Shown one piece after another: positions 1 through 45,921 of a DNA stretch of 64,000 nucleotides; position 1 is the first letter of the stretch, and the number at the start of each line of letters is the position of its first letter. Both the position numbers and the translations under genes were made by a program. The notes beneath the pieces were generated by a model that was given only the letters and a program-made list of their open reading frames with translations, did no database searches and had not been told where the DNA came from. Source of the DNA: Elysia crispata (Eukaryota; Mollusca; Gastropoda; Plakobranchidae); contig JAWDGP010005687.1 of NCBI GenBank assembly GCA_033675545.1, forward strand, positions 236,001-300,000, given 5' to 3'.

Positions 1-131
1 AGAGAGAGAGAGAGAGAGAGAGAAAGATAGGTTCAGAGAGACCAGAGAGAGAGCGTGAGTAAGAGCGAGGGCGAGCGAGAGAAAGAGGAGAAAGGGCAGA
101 GAGAGAAAGAGAGAGAGAGAAAAAGAGAGAA
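1..131. repeat. GA-rich tract at the window edge
   Basis: (GA)n at 1-22, then impure GA-rich sequence to about 131. It continues beyond the window. Confidence 0.9.
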
Positions 132-3238
<3,107 letters not shown>

Positions 3239-6144
3239 GCCAATCTCATATATTTTCATTTTAGAGCAAATAGTGGTGCATGCATGGACCATCATATTGA
3301 CCATTATCAAATAAAGCACATCACCAATCACAGAGGTTTGGATGAGGTGGGTAAGAAACATCCAACATTGTGGTGGCCTTGACAGTCAACTGTTTTCCCA
3401 AGTCAAACAAAGGCATTTAACATAAGCTGGACTGGTCCTAGTCTCAAATTCTCCACAATGATAATAGTGTACTACTAACCATACAGCAGAAATGTTGCTG
3501 GTTTGAATCATTTTTGGGTGTCTAACTCTTTGGAACAGCAGTTGCAACCTAACATGCAAAAAATTAGTGCAACTTCGTTGCATCCTCAGATATACAGTGC
3601 ATAGTTAAGAGAGTCACATTATAAAAATGCTCTTAGGCTCCTGCTGGGCTAAGGATAGGGCTGTTATTGTTAAGTTGAGATCTTACCCACTATCATCAAT
3701 AGCCCAATACAGAATTTAGTTGGGAAACCTTTGTCAATATCGCTGCCAACATTTTGAACATGAAATGATGCCGCGTTTTTGTGACTATGTGCAAAAAGAC
3801 TTTTTTTTTTGGCAGGGAAATTATTCTCTACAATCATTGTTAAAGAAGAGAAAAAAAAACAACTAAAAAATGAATATAAAGGCATTACATGTATTTATGC
3901 CTAATGCCTAATGGTATTTAATTGTATGCGTCAACTGGTCGACAAAAAGGATTCTTTTCATTCTCCTTGATTGCTTTGGACAGCTTGTATTTGAAGTCAT
4001 TGGACAGATAGACTACAAATCTTGCTGTTTAGGCTGCATGAAAAGATAGGAATATAAAACGATCTATGCATGGAAAATGATGCATAGTTAAACTTCAAGG
4101 TTCTATGAGCCAATGAGTAACAAAGGGAATTCTATAAAATATTCTCTTTCATTGTTTTGGTGCTCTGTGAAAGAAGAAATCTCTGTTAAGTCTGGGCTTG
4201 CATTATGCACAGACACACTTTTTTTTTTTTAAATTTTTTTGTTAGTTTTGAAGGGAAGAAGCTGAACATGAATTTTTCACTTTACCTGCATTAAAATCTT
4301 GGCGTTTTTCAGAGTGTACTGTTTTGTAGTTTTACTATGAGTAGTGAATGTTATCACATAAGGTATGGAAACTTTGCTGTTATTTTCTGTTGTTCAAAGG
4401 TCGTGTTATGTAAATTGTAATGAAAGTTAAGAGATGAAATTTTGTATGATCTCTGACATTTTACAAGGATATGAAATGAATACTAAGCAAAGACAAAGAC
4501 TGAAAAAAAAAAAAGAAAATTATCACTGTAATTGCTCATGGCTCTGCTAGACCTTCAACAAGTTTCAAAAAATCAATTAATTAATTTAGTTTTCAGATAG
4601 ACGGTCCTAAACATACTACACTGTATATTGAAGGAATTTGAAGGAAATAATTTCAAATTGTCATTCCAAAATTACTTTTATTGATAAAGTCGTCGCGCCT
4701 GAAGACCTGTAATATCGATGATTATTCATTATGTGGTTACAGGAAAAATTATGCAACCTCGCTATGTAAGAAGCAATGTCTTACAAGAGACAAGACTTGT
4801 TCGCCTTATAGATTATGTGGCAACAGCTAAGGGCAAGCCATACCACCATAGTGGTAACAGTAATAGGCATTTATAACTTCCAAACTTAGTTCGCAAACAT
4901 TTTATAGTGATAGAAGTCAGTCAGAGAGGATGCAGCCTTAAATCAAGGGAATTCGGTAAGACATAGTATTGAAAATAGTTCTATCAGTATCAGTATCCAG
5001 AAAGCACCAAGGCAGTGGTGATTACTGTGGACTACTATTTGATTTTATCCTTATTATACGAAAGTTCAAGAATGTCTGGTTCGAAAATAATTAATTTGAA
5101 TAAAGAGTTAGCTCTTTTCAAAACTTAGCAATCGTTTAAGACGGCTGATTCGTGATGTATCATGTGATAAGAAAGAGAATTTTAATCAGTGACAATGCAC
5201 GCGAAAATCACGCTGTGTACAAGTTTGTCAACCGGTAGGGGCCTACGAGCTGGATCAAGTCTTGGCCCCCAGGGATGTGGTTGCACCACCTGTTAACAGT
5301 ATCGTTAAAGACGCGTCTCAGCTAAATTGACTACCACACCCCGCTAAATGAAAAGCCATCACACACCAATGGCCGACTGCGACTCTATTGTACCCAAGTG
5401 TACAAAACTGTAAGAGAAACTGTAGGAGCCTTAAAACATTTCGAAATTTCACAGAATAATAAATCGAACATAATTATTAAACATGTGATGGAGTGATTCA
5501 GCAGTTCGATGGTTGGCGAGAATTGCGTAACCTTTGTTTCAAGGGGTATCACCTTTTTACGCGACCACGTCCAACCACACGAGCCAAATAGCGCAATCCC
5601 GTTTAAGCGCTATTTTTTTCCCCGACTTAATTGAACCGTGTTAACTAGTTCACTGTCTTGCCAGACAATTGAAAATTATGCTAAATCTATTGTTAAAAGG
5701 TTGTAGACGTAATTCCTTGCCTTCCCCTGTTCTTTTTTTTTTTTTTTACCAATATTTATTTCTACGCTGACTAACCATTTTCGCTCAGTCTAGATTTTGT
5801 CTTGTTACAAGAAAATACTAGCACTCCGTTGTAATGAAGCCGTTTCTTGTGATTTGTTAAAACCAAGTGAGCCGATCACTTCTTTTTTTTTTTTCGTTTT
5901 GTCCACACTTGCTATCACAATAGAGTTTGGCAAAAAGTGTTTCATTGAAAATATAATTTTTTTTTATATGTATGTGGGTTTTGTGATTGCGTTGCCATTA
6001 ATTCTACTCTCATTTTCCTCACCGGTTTTTGACTTAATGAAAGTTTATATTCTTATAGTGACTCAAAATTAACCCAGTCGCCAACCACTTTTCACGCCTT
6101 CGAGGTTGACCCCGGAAAATCGTGAATTTATTAATTTATCAGCT

Positions 6145-6145
<1 letters not shown>
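3239..6145. other. Non-coding stretch, no gene seen
   Basis: AT-rich with homopolymer T runs. A short exon-like open frame at about 4740-4873 is noted among the findings. Nothing else identified. Confidence 0.5.
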
Positions 6146-6148
<3 letters not shown>

Positions 6149-6185
<37 letters not shown>

Positions 6186-6262
6186 CCTCCCCCCCCCTCT
6201 CTCTCTCCCTCCCCCCCTCTCTCTCTCCCTCCCCCCTCTCTCTCCCTCCCCCTCTCTCTCTC

Positions 6263-6340
<78 letters not shown>

Positions 6341-6341
6341 T
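6149..6341. repeat. Composite (CT)n / C-rich / (TA)n / (CA)n repeat
   Basis: CT with interspersed C runs to about 6263, TA to about 6321, CA to about 6340. Confidence 0.96.
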
Positions 6342-6821
6342 ATATTAATGAAAAAGTCACCTTTGTCCAAAAGCCAAAGTTCCTATTGCTTTGGCTACTC
6401 GGAGGACGGTTTCTTCTACTCCACCAGTTCAACCAAGCATCGTCCCTTTGCCAAAGTAGAAAGTTTGGTTCTGGCGTAGATCTAAATGCGCCCGTTCAAA
6501 GTTTACATGTAAACTCTGTTCCTAAGATAATTTCTTTCTTAATCATAAGCCCAGAAAAGCTGAGACGTTTTTGTTTTTGTTTTTTTTTTTACCTCGAGTC
6601 AAGTGGCTTTAAAATGTAAAAAAGTTTTTCAACCCCACCCTTTTTTTTATTTTGAATGGAGCACATGAATATGATGCAGCTGATTTGCACAGACCGTTCA
6701 GTTCGATGCATTTCATTGCAGGGGAACAATTATGTTTACATTGGCAGGCATGTTATCGTACACATTATACTTGATAGCTAGAAATTAGTATGTACATGTA
6801 TTATATTGCCCCTTCCTCTCA

Positions 6822-6826
<5 letters not shown>

Positions 6827-6883
<57 letters not shown>
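6827..6883. repeat. (CT)n microsatellite
   Basis: About 56 bp of CT. Confidence 0.95.
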
Positions 6884-6886
<3 letters not shown>

Positions 6887-7844
6887 ACTCTCGGGCCAAT
6901 TCTTCAATATTTCTCTAAAAACCAATGTGATAGATATTCTGCTTATTAAGTAAGTGTGCCCAGCTCTACATATTTAGTCACTTACGAGTGGTTTTATTTC
7001 TGTTTTTATTACGAACTATTTAAATGTGACCCAAATCTTCACCATGGCATTTGAAATATTCTCCTAAATCTTGCGCAGAGCTGCGTCTTGTAGGTAATCA
7101 CCAAACATGCCTCGCCCTGCCCTACCGTGCCTCAATAGTGGCGCAACAATCATGTTTCCACAACATGCTCAACCAGGTTAATAGAGTAAACGTGTATGAA
7201 CGCGTGTGGACTTTAACTTTATCGCTGGACCCATATATTCCTGAACTTCTTAGCACGCTTGTTTTGCAAATGATCGGTTCTATTTTTGATACGATTTCAT
7301 AATCATTTAAATGCCAAGCTGGTGCGAGTGCGCATGACCCAAATAAATCTTATTAACTTTTGTTTTGTTTTGCAGGAGTGTCATAATATCAGCTGTAAAC
7401 CTAGCAAATCTCGATTTGATCTAATTAAAGACAAGAGCTCAAGATAACCACAGAATGAGTAGCTTTTAGGTACAGGATACATATCTAAAATATTTGCAAA
7501 TTTGCCAGCACCAAACAAGCCTCTATCAGAAATAGTAGGGTTGATAAAGTAAGGGATGGATCAGAGAAGAGGACTTAACCCACTCCCAGGATTGCCCATA
7601 AATTATACTGTCTCACAAAAGCCAAACTGCATTTCTTTTACCCCAAACTATGTCCAAATTAAGTCGAAATATAACTTCATTGACTGAAGACAACACTTGA
7701 TGGCGTGCCGTAAATTCTCTTTCCTAACGGCTCCCATGGATTTTAGTTTTTGCAAAGAAAGAGTACCGGAAGATAAAATAGACGACTTGTTTTGACAGGA
7801 GTTGAGGCTTTTTAAAATACAGGCCAAGTCACCTACGTAAACAA

Positions 7845-7965
7845 ACTTTTGCAGTAAGTGTAAGAGTGAGCTATATCACTTAATTATTTGGCAGAGTTAG
7901 GATAGATAAATATTTTTGTTGTGAAGGCCTTTCGGCTGAATTATAAGTGCGTTCTGAGCACAATT
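7845..7965 (+). repeat. Dispersed repeat, copy 1
   Basis: From TTTTGCAGTAAGTGTAAGAG to AGTGCGTTCTGAGCACA it matches the reverse complement of 20527-20640 with small gaps. An old, unclassified interspersed repeat. Confidence 0.6.
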
Positions 7966-8104
7966 CTGTCCTAACGACACCGATCCATTCTGTCTTTCAC
8001 TCTCAAATGGGCAGGCTATTGATCATTCAATTTTAGTTCAGTAATACCTCAAATCATTTTAGGGAATATCTTTGTACATCTAGAAAAGCATTCATCGGAG
8101 AATA

Positions 8105-8105
<1 letters not shown>

Positions 8106-8152
<47 letters not shown>
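8106..8152. repeat. (CT)n microsatellite
   Basis: About 46 bp of CT, shortly before the minisatellite at 8199. Confidence 0.95.
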
Positions 8153-8157
<5 letters not shown>

Positions 8158-8198
8158 GGGAGACATGGGGATGGGGGGATGACTGTGAACATTGTTAT

Positions 8199-8352
8199 CT
8201 CTCCATCCCTCTCTCTATGTATCTCTTCCTCTCTATGTATCTCTTCCTCTCTCTATGTATCTCTTCCTCTCTCTATGTATCTCTTCCTCTCTATGTATCT
8301 CTTCCTCTCTCTATGTATCTCTTCCTCTCTCTATGTATCTCTTCCTCTCTTT
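8199..8352. repeat. Minisatellite of about 20-22 bp units
   Basis: Seven to eight copies of CTCTCTATGTATCTCTTCCT, alternating between 20- and 22-bp forms by one CT dinucleotide. Confidence 0.93.
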
Positions 8353-8619
8353 CCCTCTTAAAAAGGTAGAAGTGGAAAAAAAAAGGGGGGAGGGGCGGGT
8401 GGCTGTAACAAGTTATCTCTCCCTCCCTCCGCTCCCCCCTCTCTCTCCCGCCCTCCCCCTCTGTTTCTGCCGCCCCCCTTTCTTCCAGTTTCTCTCAATC
8501 AATCAGTCCTTTCCTATTCATATATATTCTCTATTTTCATCTTTCCTCCACACCCTTTTACAATCTTCTCTCACTCATGATTTTTTCTTTACCGCAGTTG
8601 CATGTGATTAAAGCGTGCG

Positions 8620-10302
8620 CTAAGCCCATACAATGAGGCATGTATGTTCTAATTACATGGCGTTTTGTCTAGAGAGAGGGCAATGCCTAATTATGAAGCT
8701 TTTTTTTTTTGTTTTGTTTTGTTTTTAAAGCCCCACACCTCGCATACACTCCCCCATCCCCTGCAGGATCGAGGTGTAGGCCTATTATGGGGACTAAGAC
8801 AGGATGGGTCATTAGGCCTCACCTCCTCCGTCTCGTGTGAACGATGCAGTTCTTGTCAGATTTGCTACCCTGCTCTTCCCAGCATTGCTACATGTAGGCC
8901 TGTCGTGATGGCCGCCTAATCAAGCAGTGACTCAAAATACTGAAAACTCAATCAGTGCAGTTTGCTCTTGGCCCATATTGCTGATCTAGAAAACTTTGAC
9001 AACAGAAGTCAGCTGTTATTTGAAAAAAAAAATTTTTTTTTTTGCTTATGGCTAGTTGATTTGAATATCTCGAATTCAAAAACTGGTGCGTGTCAGCCCG
9101 TGTGAGACTCTTGACGCTCCTTTTGCTTCGATGAGCTTGTTATCTCCGTTGTGCTACTTTTAGAGTGCTAATTTTCAATCTATTTTTTGTTATTATATTT
9201 TGACCCGCACAATTACAGCGATAAATTAAGGAAACAGAAATAGCTGACCTGCTTTGAATCGGATATCTACCCAGGAATCCCACTTTTAAGAGGCGTTTCC
9301 TCAAAGAGTACACAAAGACAAAGAACGAATTTTTTTTTTTTATTCTGACACTTTTTTTTTTTCCTTTCCTTCTTTTGTAACCGAGTACAAAGTCGACCGT
9401 AAGTTTTCCATGACGTAAACTGTTAAACCTTGTGGTGGGCCAATTACGTGGTGACTGTGGCCGAGCAGTTATCTCTCTCTTGATGTGCAAAGTGTAATTA
9501 TTAGTATCGATTATGTGTATTTCATGATGTGCTCTTGGTCTGCTCGGACCATACCCATCCAAGGTAGTGCACAGGACGGTCACACTCACAGTAGTGGTCA
9601 TCGCAAAAACACCACAACAGCCTCCTCAGCGTCTTAAAAACCAAGAAAATCGATCCCATCAAAACGAGGACAAATTAATCGACTGCTCAACTCGGATTAT
9701 ATAGTCTTGTGAAAGCGACTCAGTTTTTCTGAACCTAAATTATTTTGGCTTGGCGACAAATGGCTTGTGGCAGTTTGCTCGTGAACTATTAAGAATAATA
9801 AAGTAGCGCTTTGGTCGGGCAGTTAACCGACTAACTTGTCCTCTTGGTTTATCCTTAGCTGAATAGCATAGAACTTTGTTTTTATTTTAATTTTTTTTTT
9901 AATCAGTAGATTTGGTGCAAGAGAGCAAGAGGAGGTTAAGATCTCCCAGGCTTGTGTATAACATGCTTTATCTGGAGGAATACAGGATTCCACTGTCACG
10001 ACAGATCATAAAATACGGTTGAAAGGAGGTGGTTTTTTTTTTTTCAGAAAGGACTAAAGCGGTGTAAGAATGCAGGGTTGTATCCCCACTCCGCGGCTAT
10101 CACTGGGTAGGTGATCGGTAGACAGCTAGACATAGGCTCTTCTATTGTGATGCAATTATGATATGGATTTAAATTTTTCACTTCTCGCTTCTAGAACAGA
10201 TATAAATATGTGATAAATATTCTCAGGTTGATTTGGGTCGATGCATGGTCGATTCAAAGTTGGATGTGCACAGGCAGCATAGAGGTTTACTACTTAAAAA
10301 CG

Positions 10303-10371
<69 letters not shown>

Positions 10372-11337
10372 ATTTATAATCATCTAACCGAAAAAACAAA
10401 CAAACAAAGAAAGATTCCCATTACGGTATTCTTATAAAGCAGACTTTAAAACCTGCAATCTACTATGAATTATGCATGTTTATTAAAACGATTTATCAAT
10501 GTCTGGAGATTCATTTCTTCAGTTAGGTCTGCTTCCGCCTATCTTTTTGTCTTCTTTAGTTCTAATTCCGTTTCGTATTATCTTCTTCCCCTTCGAAAAG
10601 TTCGAGATAATTATGGTTCATATCATGAAAAAAGAGCCAAGGTTACACGTGACCGTTGGAGCTCTTGGCGACGCTTCTAGCAAAAGTTCTTAGATAGGGG
10701 AAAAAAAAGTGAAATGTGATCTTATCTATACTTTACACATCAGCAAAGACGGCATGCGCGTGTACTTATTGAAATATTTTTTAAAAAAATCTGGTAGGTA
10801 GAATGAAGTAAACGTTGGTCTAGTTTAAGTCGGTGGAGCCATCTGAACTGGGCCGGTGAACGCAATGTTTGTGATCACTTGACTGAGGTCATACTTTACA
10901 CGTTAATTTCGTTTAACTGTGGACCACTTTTTGAAGCCCCCCTCCCACGCCTCTTTCACTAGTCAAGACGTTCGCAATCTGTAGACCGTTTCAACACCGA
11001 AGTGAACGTCGAAAATCTGTTCAAAATAACGCCATATGGTGAAACGTTGCGATGTGAGATTCTTAAGAGTACTTGGGCTGATTTTCCTCTGAGTGTTAGG
11101 CAATCATAATTCATGTTGTTCTGATATATTTACTATGCCGTCGGCCGCTGAAAAGGCTAAGAGACTGCTGTGTTTTTCTTGGGGATTTATGAACTGAGCA
11201 CCTTTCAGTGTACAGCTTATCTGCCCTGCCACTTTATTTCCCCTTCTGCTGATTATTATCGTTATTATAGTTTATAGGCCTACTCACCTAAATCCCCACC
11301 CCCCCCCCCCCCCCACCCCAAAATAAAAAAAGGCTTC
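8620..11337. other. Region upstream of FAR, no gene recognised
   Basis: Contains a (TA)n run at 10307-10369 and a poly-C run at about 11300. A minus-strand frame at 9140-9601 (153 codons) has no recognisable domain and is not supported. The FAR promoter should lie in or near this stretch, but no core element is convincing. Confidence 0.5.
10307..10369. repeat. (TA)n microsatellite
   Basis: About 62 bp of pure TA. Confidence 0.96.
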
Positions 11338-11340
11338 TAA

Positions 11341-11463
11341 CTCGAAGCAAAAAAATGGCAAACTGAAGTCAATTGTCAATTGTCAACTGAAGTGGTCAAA
11401 TTTTATCAGACATGTTATTTTTCCGTCAGGTCACCCAGTGTTGAAACATCCCAGCAAGTAAGA
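11341..11463 (+). promoter_or_regulatory. FAR 5' leader with two short upstream ORFs
   Basis: In-frame open sequence before the FAR ATG, flanked upstream by TAA at 11338. Two out-of-frame ATGs precede the start: one at 11355 (ATG GCA AAC TGA) and one at about 11411, ten codons ending TGTTGA. A possible 3' splice site, TTTTTCCGTCAG, ends near 11429, so part of this may be intron and the cap site may lie further upstream. The transcription start was not identified. Confidence 0.35.
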
Positions 11464-40334
<28,871 letters not shown>

Positions 40335-43300
40335 AAAAAAAGCCAAGATTGTCACTTTGGGTTTTTTTCTCTCCGTTTTTCCAGTCATCTGATTCAGTAC
40401 CTGCATTTGAATTAAGCTCGAAAGAATTTGTTTCTTTTTTTTTTTTCAAAACATGGCAGCCATGTTTCAACTTAATTAGTTCATGAAAAAGAAAAAAAAA
40501 TGTTTGAATTGAAACTTCCAGCTTTATTAGCTTTTGCTCACATGTGTGGTACCTGGAACTTTCTTGCTGTGTTGATGAGAAAAAATTGTCTGTTGTGGGA
40601 TAAAGACTTCTAATTTTGGGGAAGTTCTAGAAGTGTTTAATGTATATTTGTTTTATTTTATGTACTTGAAACAAAAAATCTGTTTCTCTCTTCATTTTCT
40701 TTGCTAAAGATGGACTTTACTCGACCCAAAGAAATCGGTGATCATTTTACTCCAACTGCATCCAGCTTTGTTCTTGAGATGCTATCTTTGCAATACTTCC
40801 TAAATATGTTAAGAAAGACTCCTTTGAAATGGCAATATCTTTTTGTTTAGATTTTGCCTTTATTATGGCATAATTTTGCTGGAAAGCATTTTCTAGTCTC
40901 TGCAGTAAGAGTGTTTTTCTTCAGATTAAACTTTAATTGGATGAATTGATGACCTCTGAATTATTCAAAATATTTGGTATGTAGTCTAAATCAGACATAA
41001 GGAAAAAATAAGTTACATCAAATGATTGCTGGCTCGGACAAATTTTGTCTCAAAATCTCTTTGTCAATTTACAAGTTAATATAGAATAAAAAATTTTCTT
41101 AGATTTTTTCAGTGATGTAACCAAAATACAAAAAAAATGTAAACTGGATTTACAAGGAATAGTTAATTTTCAAATGTTGATTTCTCTGTGTATTTATTTG
41201 TTGTGTAATCTTTTTTAAAGGCTTTGAATGACTAGTTTGTGAAATTTCCAGACAGCTCTACGATATGGCATATTTTAAGGATGAGTGCTTTCTGGAGAAG
41301 ATAAAAGAATGTTTGTCTTTGTTGTAAATGGAAGAGACCCGAAGTGTCCTTTATCATTTTTGTGGCTTCTGTACATAATTGTGGATTGTGCAGGAAATCC
41401 AATCATGTTAGTTTTGAAACTAGATACAAGGACAAAGTATTGATTTCTCAAGCATTCTGAGTATAACTGACCCACTTTGAATTAAGCATCAGAAGCAAAT
41501 ACCTTTAATGATTAGTGTCAAGAAGAAGGAAATCAGCTGATGGGCCTCACAGTATCAGTTATCATAGTTACCTTGATTTTTTCCTGAAGCTTATAAAATC
41601 TAAGAGAGATTTCGGTAGATCCAGAGTTTTAAGTAATCATGATCTTTCAGACACAGTTTGAAAAGCTAATATGGGTTCTCAATACTAATTAATACATCTT
41701 GTGAGACTCTAGATTATGCACTTTTCTTTCATGTTTGGGACTTTTTACAAAAAGAGGAGAAAAAAAAGGCAAACATGACCTTTTTCAGCAACATTGGCTG
41801 GCTTACTTTATTCAATACACAGCTTAATGCACTGCAAAAAAAATATGAGATTTGATGCCAGCTGAATTACCAACTCAGAGTTATCAAATTTTTTATTTTT
41901 TATGTATTTGCCAAACTGTTAAGTCTGTTCACAATCACAGCTTGCTGGCGCAGGAATCCAGAGTCTATCATGTAATTATCAGAATGATTTTGTCCACACT
42001 CTTTTGACATAAACAAGCTTTTATTAAATCTTACACTGAAAAGATTAAATAATTACACTTTAATCATGATCTGCTTTTTGGGGGGTTGTTCCTTCTAATT
42101 GTGCATATTTATTTATTTATTCACGGTGTGGTATATCATTAATGTTCTTATTTCTTTGTCAATATGTTGATGTTGCTTTTACTCTTAAACTATAAAGATA
42201 GGGATTCTAAACTTGTTTCTTGCACTTCAACTTTACAAGTGCAGATTCCAGATCATAGTCATACCCTGAAGTTCTAAATCAGAGTTGAAATGTGTAACAT
42301 CATATTTCCTCTTTAAAACAAACTATAGCATTTCAAACACAGATTTTTATTTCTTTTGTATCGCTGACTTTAAAGTATATATGCATGTACAAAGGTACAG
42401 GCTTTTTGTACAAGAGTGAGTACATAACAAATGTTTTCAATTGTGTAATACATTATGCAATATTCATCATGATGCCTCTTCTAAAAAGTTCATAGAAAAT
42501 AATGCAAGATTTATATTTTAAGAAGATAGATTTTTTAAAACATTTTTTATTCATTGTCAGCTTTTGTGCCCTACCATGTATCCACCCTATAAAGTCATGT
42601 GTGCTCATGCACAAGATAACTTGCTAGTCTAGGCTAGCTTTACATCCTCACACTCATTCTGAAAGCAAATCCAATGTTTAGAAAGTGTGGCCCTGGAAAT
42701 CACATTATAAGATAGAATCTAAGGGAGGGTTCAACAATTTGGATTTCCTGTTTGTCTAAAATTTTTAAATCAACACCCTGAAACTAAAACCATTTACAGC
42801 TCACCATTAAAATGAAATTCATCTTTCAATTGCTTGTGACCATTTATTTGGCAATAATTGTCGTCTTATCCAATCCAATTGACGCTCAGCTGGAAATTTT
42901 TTTTTTCAGAATCAAACAAGATTTATTACCCTGAATATTTATTTAAGATTTATTAAAGCAACATTTTCATTAGCCGGGTATTGTTATGTTAGAAGATACA
43001 AAACTATTCGCAAATTTTCAGAATTTATTGTTTACTGCATTTGTCTCCCTATCTGCTTATAAGAAATTTCAGATTGGTCATATGTATTGATAATCTTAAG
43101 ATGCGTTAAGACTTGTTCAAGGATTGTATAAAAAATGGGCATGTGTTATCCACACTTGCTTATGAAAGCTAGAGAAACTGAGCAAAGAAATGGAAATCAA
43201 AGATTCCTTCAGTTGGTTGAATTTTTCGGATGTTTTACCTGTTTTTAGGCAAACTCAATATGATGAAAAATTCTCCCTTCTGATGTGGATCCGAACAGTT

Positions 43301-45110
43301 TTTGATATTTTTTTTCCCTAAAGACGTCCAGTCATGTAGAGAGACAAGTGTGTTTATGTTTTGTAATAGATATTCATAACTGCAATTTTTGATACAATGA
43401 TACCCATAGTCGTACACCAGTGGTTTCATACTTTCTTGGTACCCCTATTGGTAAACTTTAGTGGACTCATGAAAAGGAAACTTAAAAAACAAAAAAAATT
43501 TAAAAAAAAATTCAAAGCAAAGGTTTTGAAAATGGCAAAGCCATACAAGACCAAGAAAGTAAATTTGTTGTACAAATGCCAAGTCCCACTGATTAATATT
43601 TATATTGCCATTCTTTTAATACTTAACAAAAAAAAATTTAGAAAGATAGAGTGTTTGTTTAAAAAAAGTATGAAAATTATCTTAATTAAAAAAAATATTT
43701 ACATCTAATCAATGTAATCTGTGTTTTCTGTTCTATTGTTGATTCTCCTGACGGCTGCTGCTTTGTGGACAGTGCAACAACCATTTCCTTTAAAACGAAT
43801 TGCTCAAATCTGCATCTTCAAATCTGCAAGTATCAAGTCATTGTAGATGTTCACTTTGACCAAGACATATAGCCTTTCTGGTTTTTAATGGTCTTTGTTA
43901 TGTTATTGCATGGATGAAATTCATGTAGCTTTTTTTAAAAAATCAAGCTCATAATCCATTGTGATTATTTCTATTGTTAATATAAAGCTTTTTTTTTCCA
44001 GTTTCATTTGTATGTGTGAGTCATATATACTTGTAGTGTTACGGGAATTTTTTGTTTTGTGTCTTAAAGACTTAAACTTGTGATAGTAGTATCAACAGAT
44101 TTTCCCCCCAATCTATTGTAAATTATTGTATATTGTATTGGTCAAAAAGCTTGGGTGATGGGGATGTGGGTGTTGTTTATTTTGTGGCGACCTTCCCCCC
44201 CTCCCCCCTCATAATGTTGTTATTGCAGACAAAGAAAGTCATGGTTACTTTTTTTTATTTTGATTTTTCTATTTTACTGCTATATGCTACCACTCTGCCC
44301 TTTCAAGCTGGAATGTGAATTGTAGGTGACTTTACATTGATCTTACAAAATGATGCAAGAAAGTGTGATTTTCAGCATTTAAAGTTCTCCCTCTGTAGTG
44401 TTTATTCAGTGATGCCTGAGTGAGTGTTAGCAGGTTAAGGCTTTTATTATAAGTGTTAAAAGTCTTGCGACTTTAATATTATTGGTAATTTTTTTTGCAT
44501 GTGTTACTACCTTGCCTTTTCTGTGGTTTTGTTACATTGCTACTTATATTTTAAATTGTGTCATCAGTGCAGTCATTATCATCATAATCATTATCATTTT
44601 TAGTTGTAAAATTCGCATTCTGGTATAACAAATGTCATCTAATCTCAATCTTTGCTTTACAGAACTACCCTTAAGCAGATCCCAGTATATTTTCTCCCCA
44701 TAAAAATCGACTAATCCCTCAAAAGATGAACACATAATTGAGAGGGTTAGAGTTAGCTTTATCTTCATTTTTCTTGTATTGCACATACAAGTGAAGTGTA
44801 GAAAAACTGTCCCAAACTTTGGCTGCTCACTTGGGCACACAAGTTCAGATTTGCAATGTCAAGTATTGGTTGAGATATATATTGCATATACAAATTGTAA
44901 CCATGGAATCATTAATCTTGTCCTAATATTCGACATACCTGTTGGGCAAAATGTATGGACTTGTGCAACAGTGTAAAATTGCACATCTGCAAAATCTATA
45001 CAATTACATGTAATCTATTTATCTCTCTTAGTCCTAACCCTTCTATAAATCCCTATCATTTCATTGAATAATTCTTTTTGCTGCATTATTACACCTCAAT
45101 AAAACAAAAC
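40335..45110 (+). other. FAR 3' UTR / downstream region
   Basis: AT-rich, no coding signal. Candidate polyadenylation signals in the sense direction include AATAAA at 41085-41090 and AATAAA at 45098-45103. If the last is used the 3' UTR is about 4.8 kb; if the first, about 0.75 kb. Short open frames here are not coding-like. Which site is used cannot be told from sequence. Confidence 0.5.
45098..45103 (+). terminator. Candidate distal FAR polyadenylation signal
   Basis: Consensus AATAAA in the sense direction, the last good one before convergent METTL1. Confidence 0.35.
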
Positions 45111-45764
45111 CATTTTGCTTTTTGTTTTGCATTTCTTGGTATAACCAACTAGACGAAAAGTTTTTGTTTCAACTTAGTTCTAGAGAGCTATGACTGAGAA
45201 GACTGAGATCTACCAATATTGGTTTTGTCAATACTTGAAACTTTCCTCAATTTTGATTTAGACTCACTTGAGAAATATATCTGTCTCTTTCTTGCACTTT
45301 TATCAGTACAAGTTAGATCTGTTTAAAATTCAAACATACACTAGTTAAGTTTTTACTGAGGAAGTGATACTACAATCTATTATTGCTGTAAGAGTGAACA
45401 TTCTAGTATTAAGAAATTAAAACAAATCAAGTAAATAATGCCCGTGGACAAAAAGGCAACTGCACTTTGTAGACCATCTTTTTTTTAAATTTTGAATTAG
45501 ATGATCTGCATTTTTTTATGCTTTTGTTGCTTTTTTCACGTTTGGAGGCAAAGGGGAAGAAAAATAAAATGCATGAAATAAGCATTTTCCTTTGGCGCTT
45601 TTGCAAGCTAGAGACTGCCATTGGTCTTTTAATCTGCATTATGACGGTGATGGTTTATATAGCCAATTTCTGCTCGACTTTAAAGAAAATAACCAATTTC
45701 ATTCAACAAGTACCCAAGCATTGGCCAAGTTGGCACAGATCATTCATTGAAATTACTCGTCACA

Positions 45765-45897
45765 GAATTAAGATGCATCTTATACGAAGACGAGAGCTAT
45801 CTGAGAAGCCAATCTCACCACATGATGACTTGGCAGGGGACTGAGCAAGAACCTCCCTTTAGTCAGTCCAGAGCTCTACCAACTAAGCTATCTGTTA
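45765..45897 (-). mobile_element. tRNA-derived SINE-like copy
   Basis: On the minus strand it begins AGATAGCTTAGTTGGTAGAG, an A-box-like head, with a degenerate B box further in. It abuts the 96-bp triplication, as a similar head abuts similar sequence near 39.0 kb. Confidence 0.5.
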
Positions 45898-45921
45898 TCC
45901 CAACAACCAGAATTGAGACCT

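Noticed and set aside
9140-9601. 153-codon minus-strand frame upstream of FAR
   Set aside because: No domain, basic and irregular composition, no convincing splice sites or conservation clue; likely chance.
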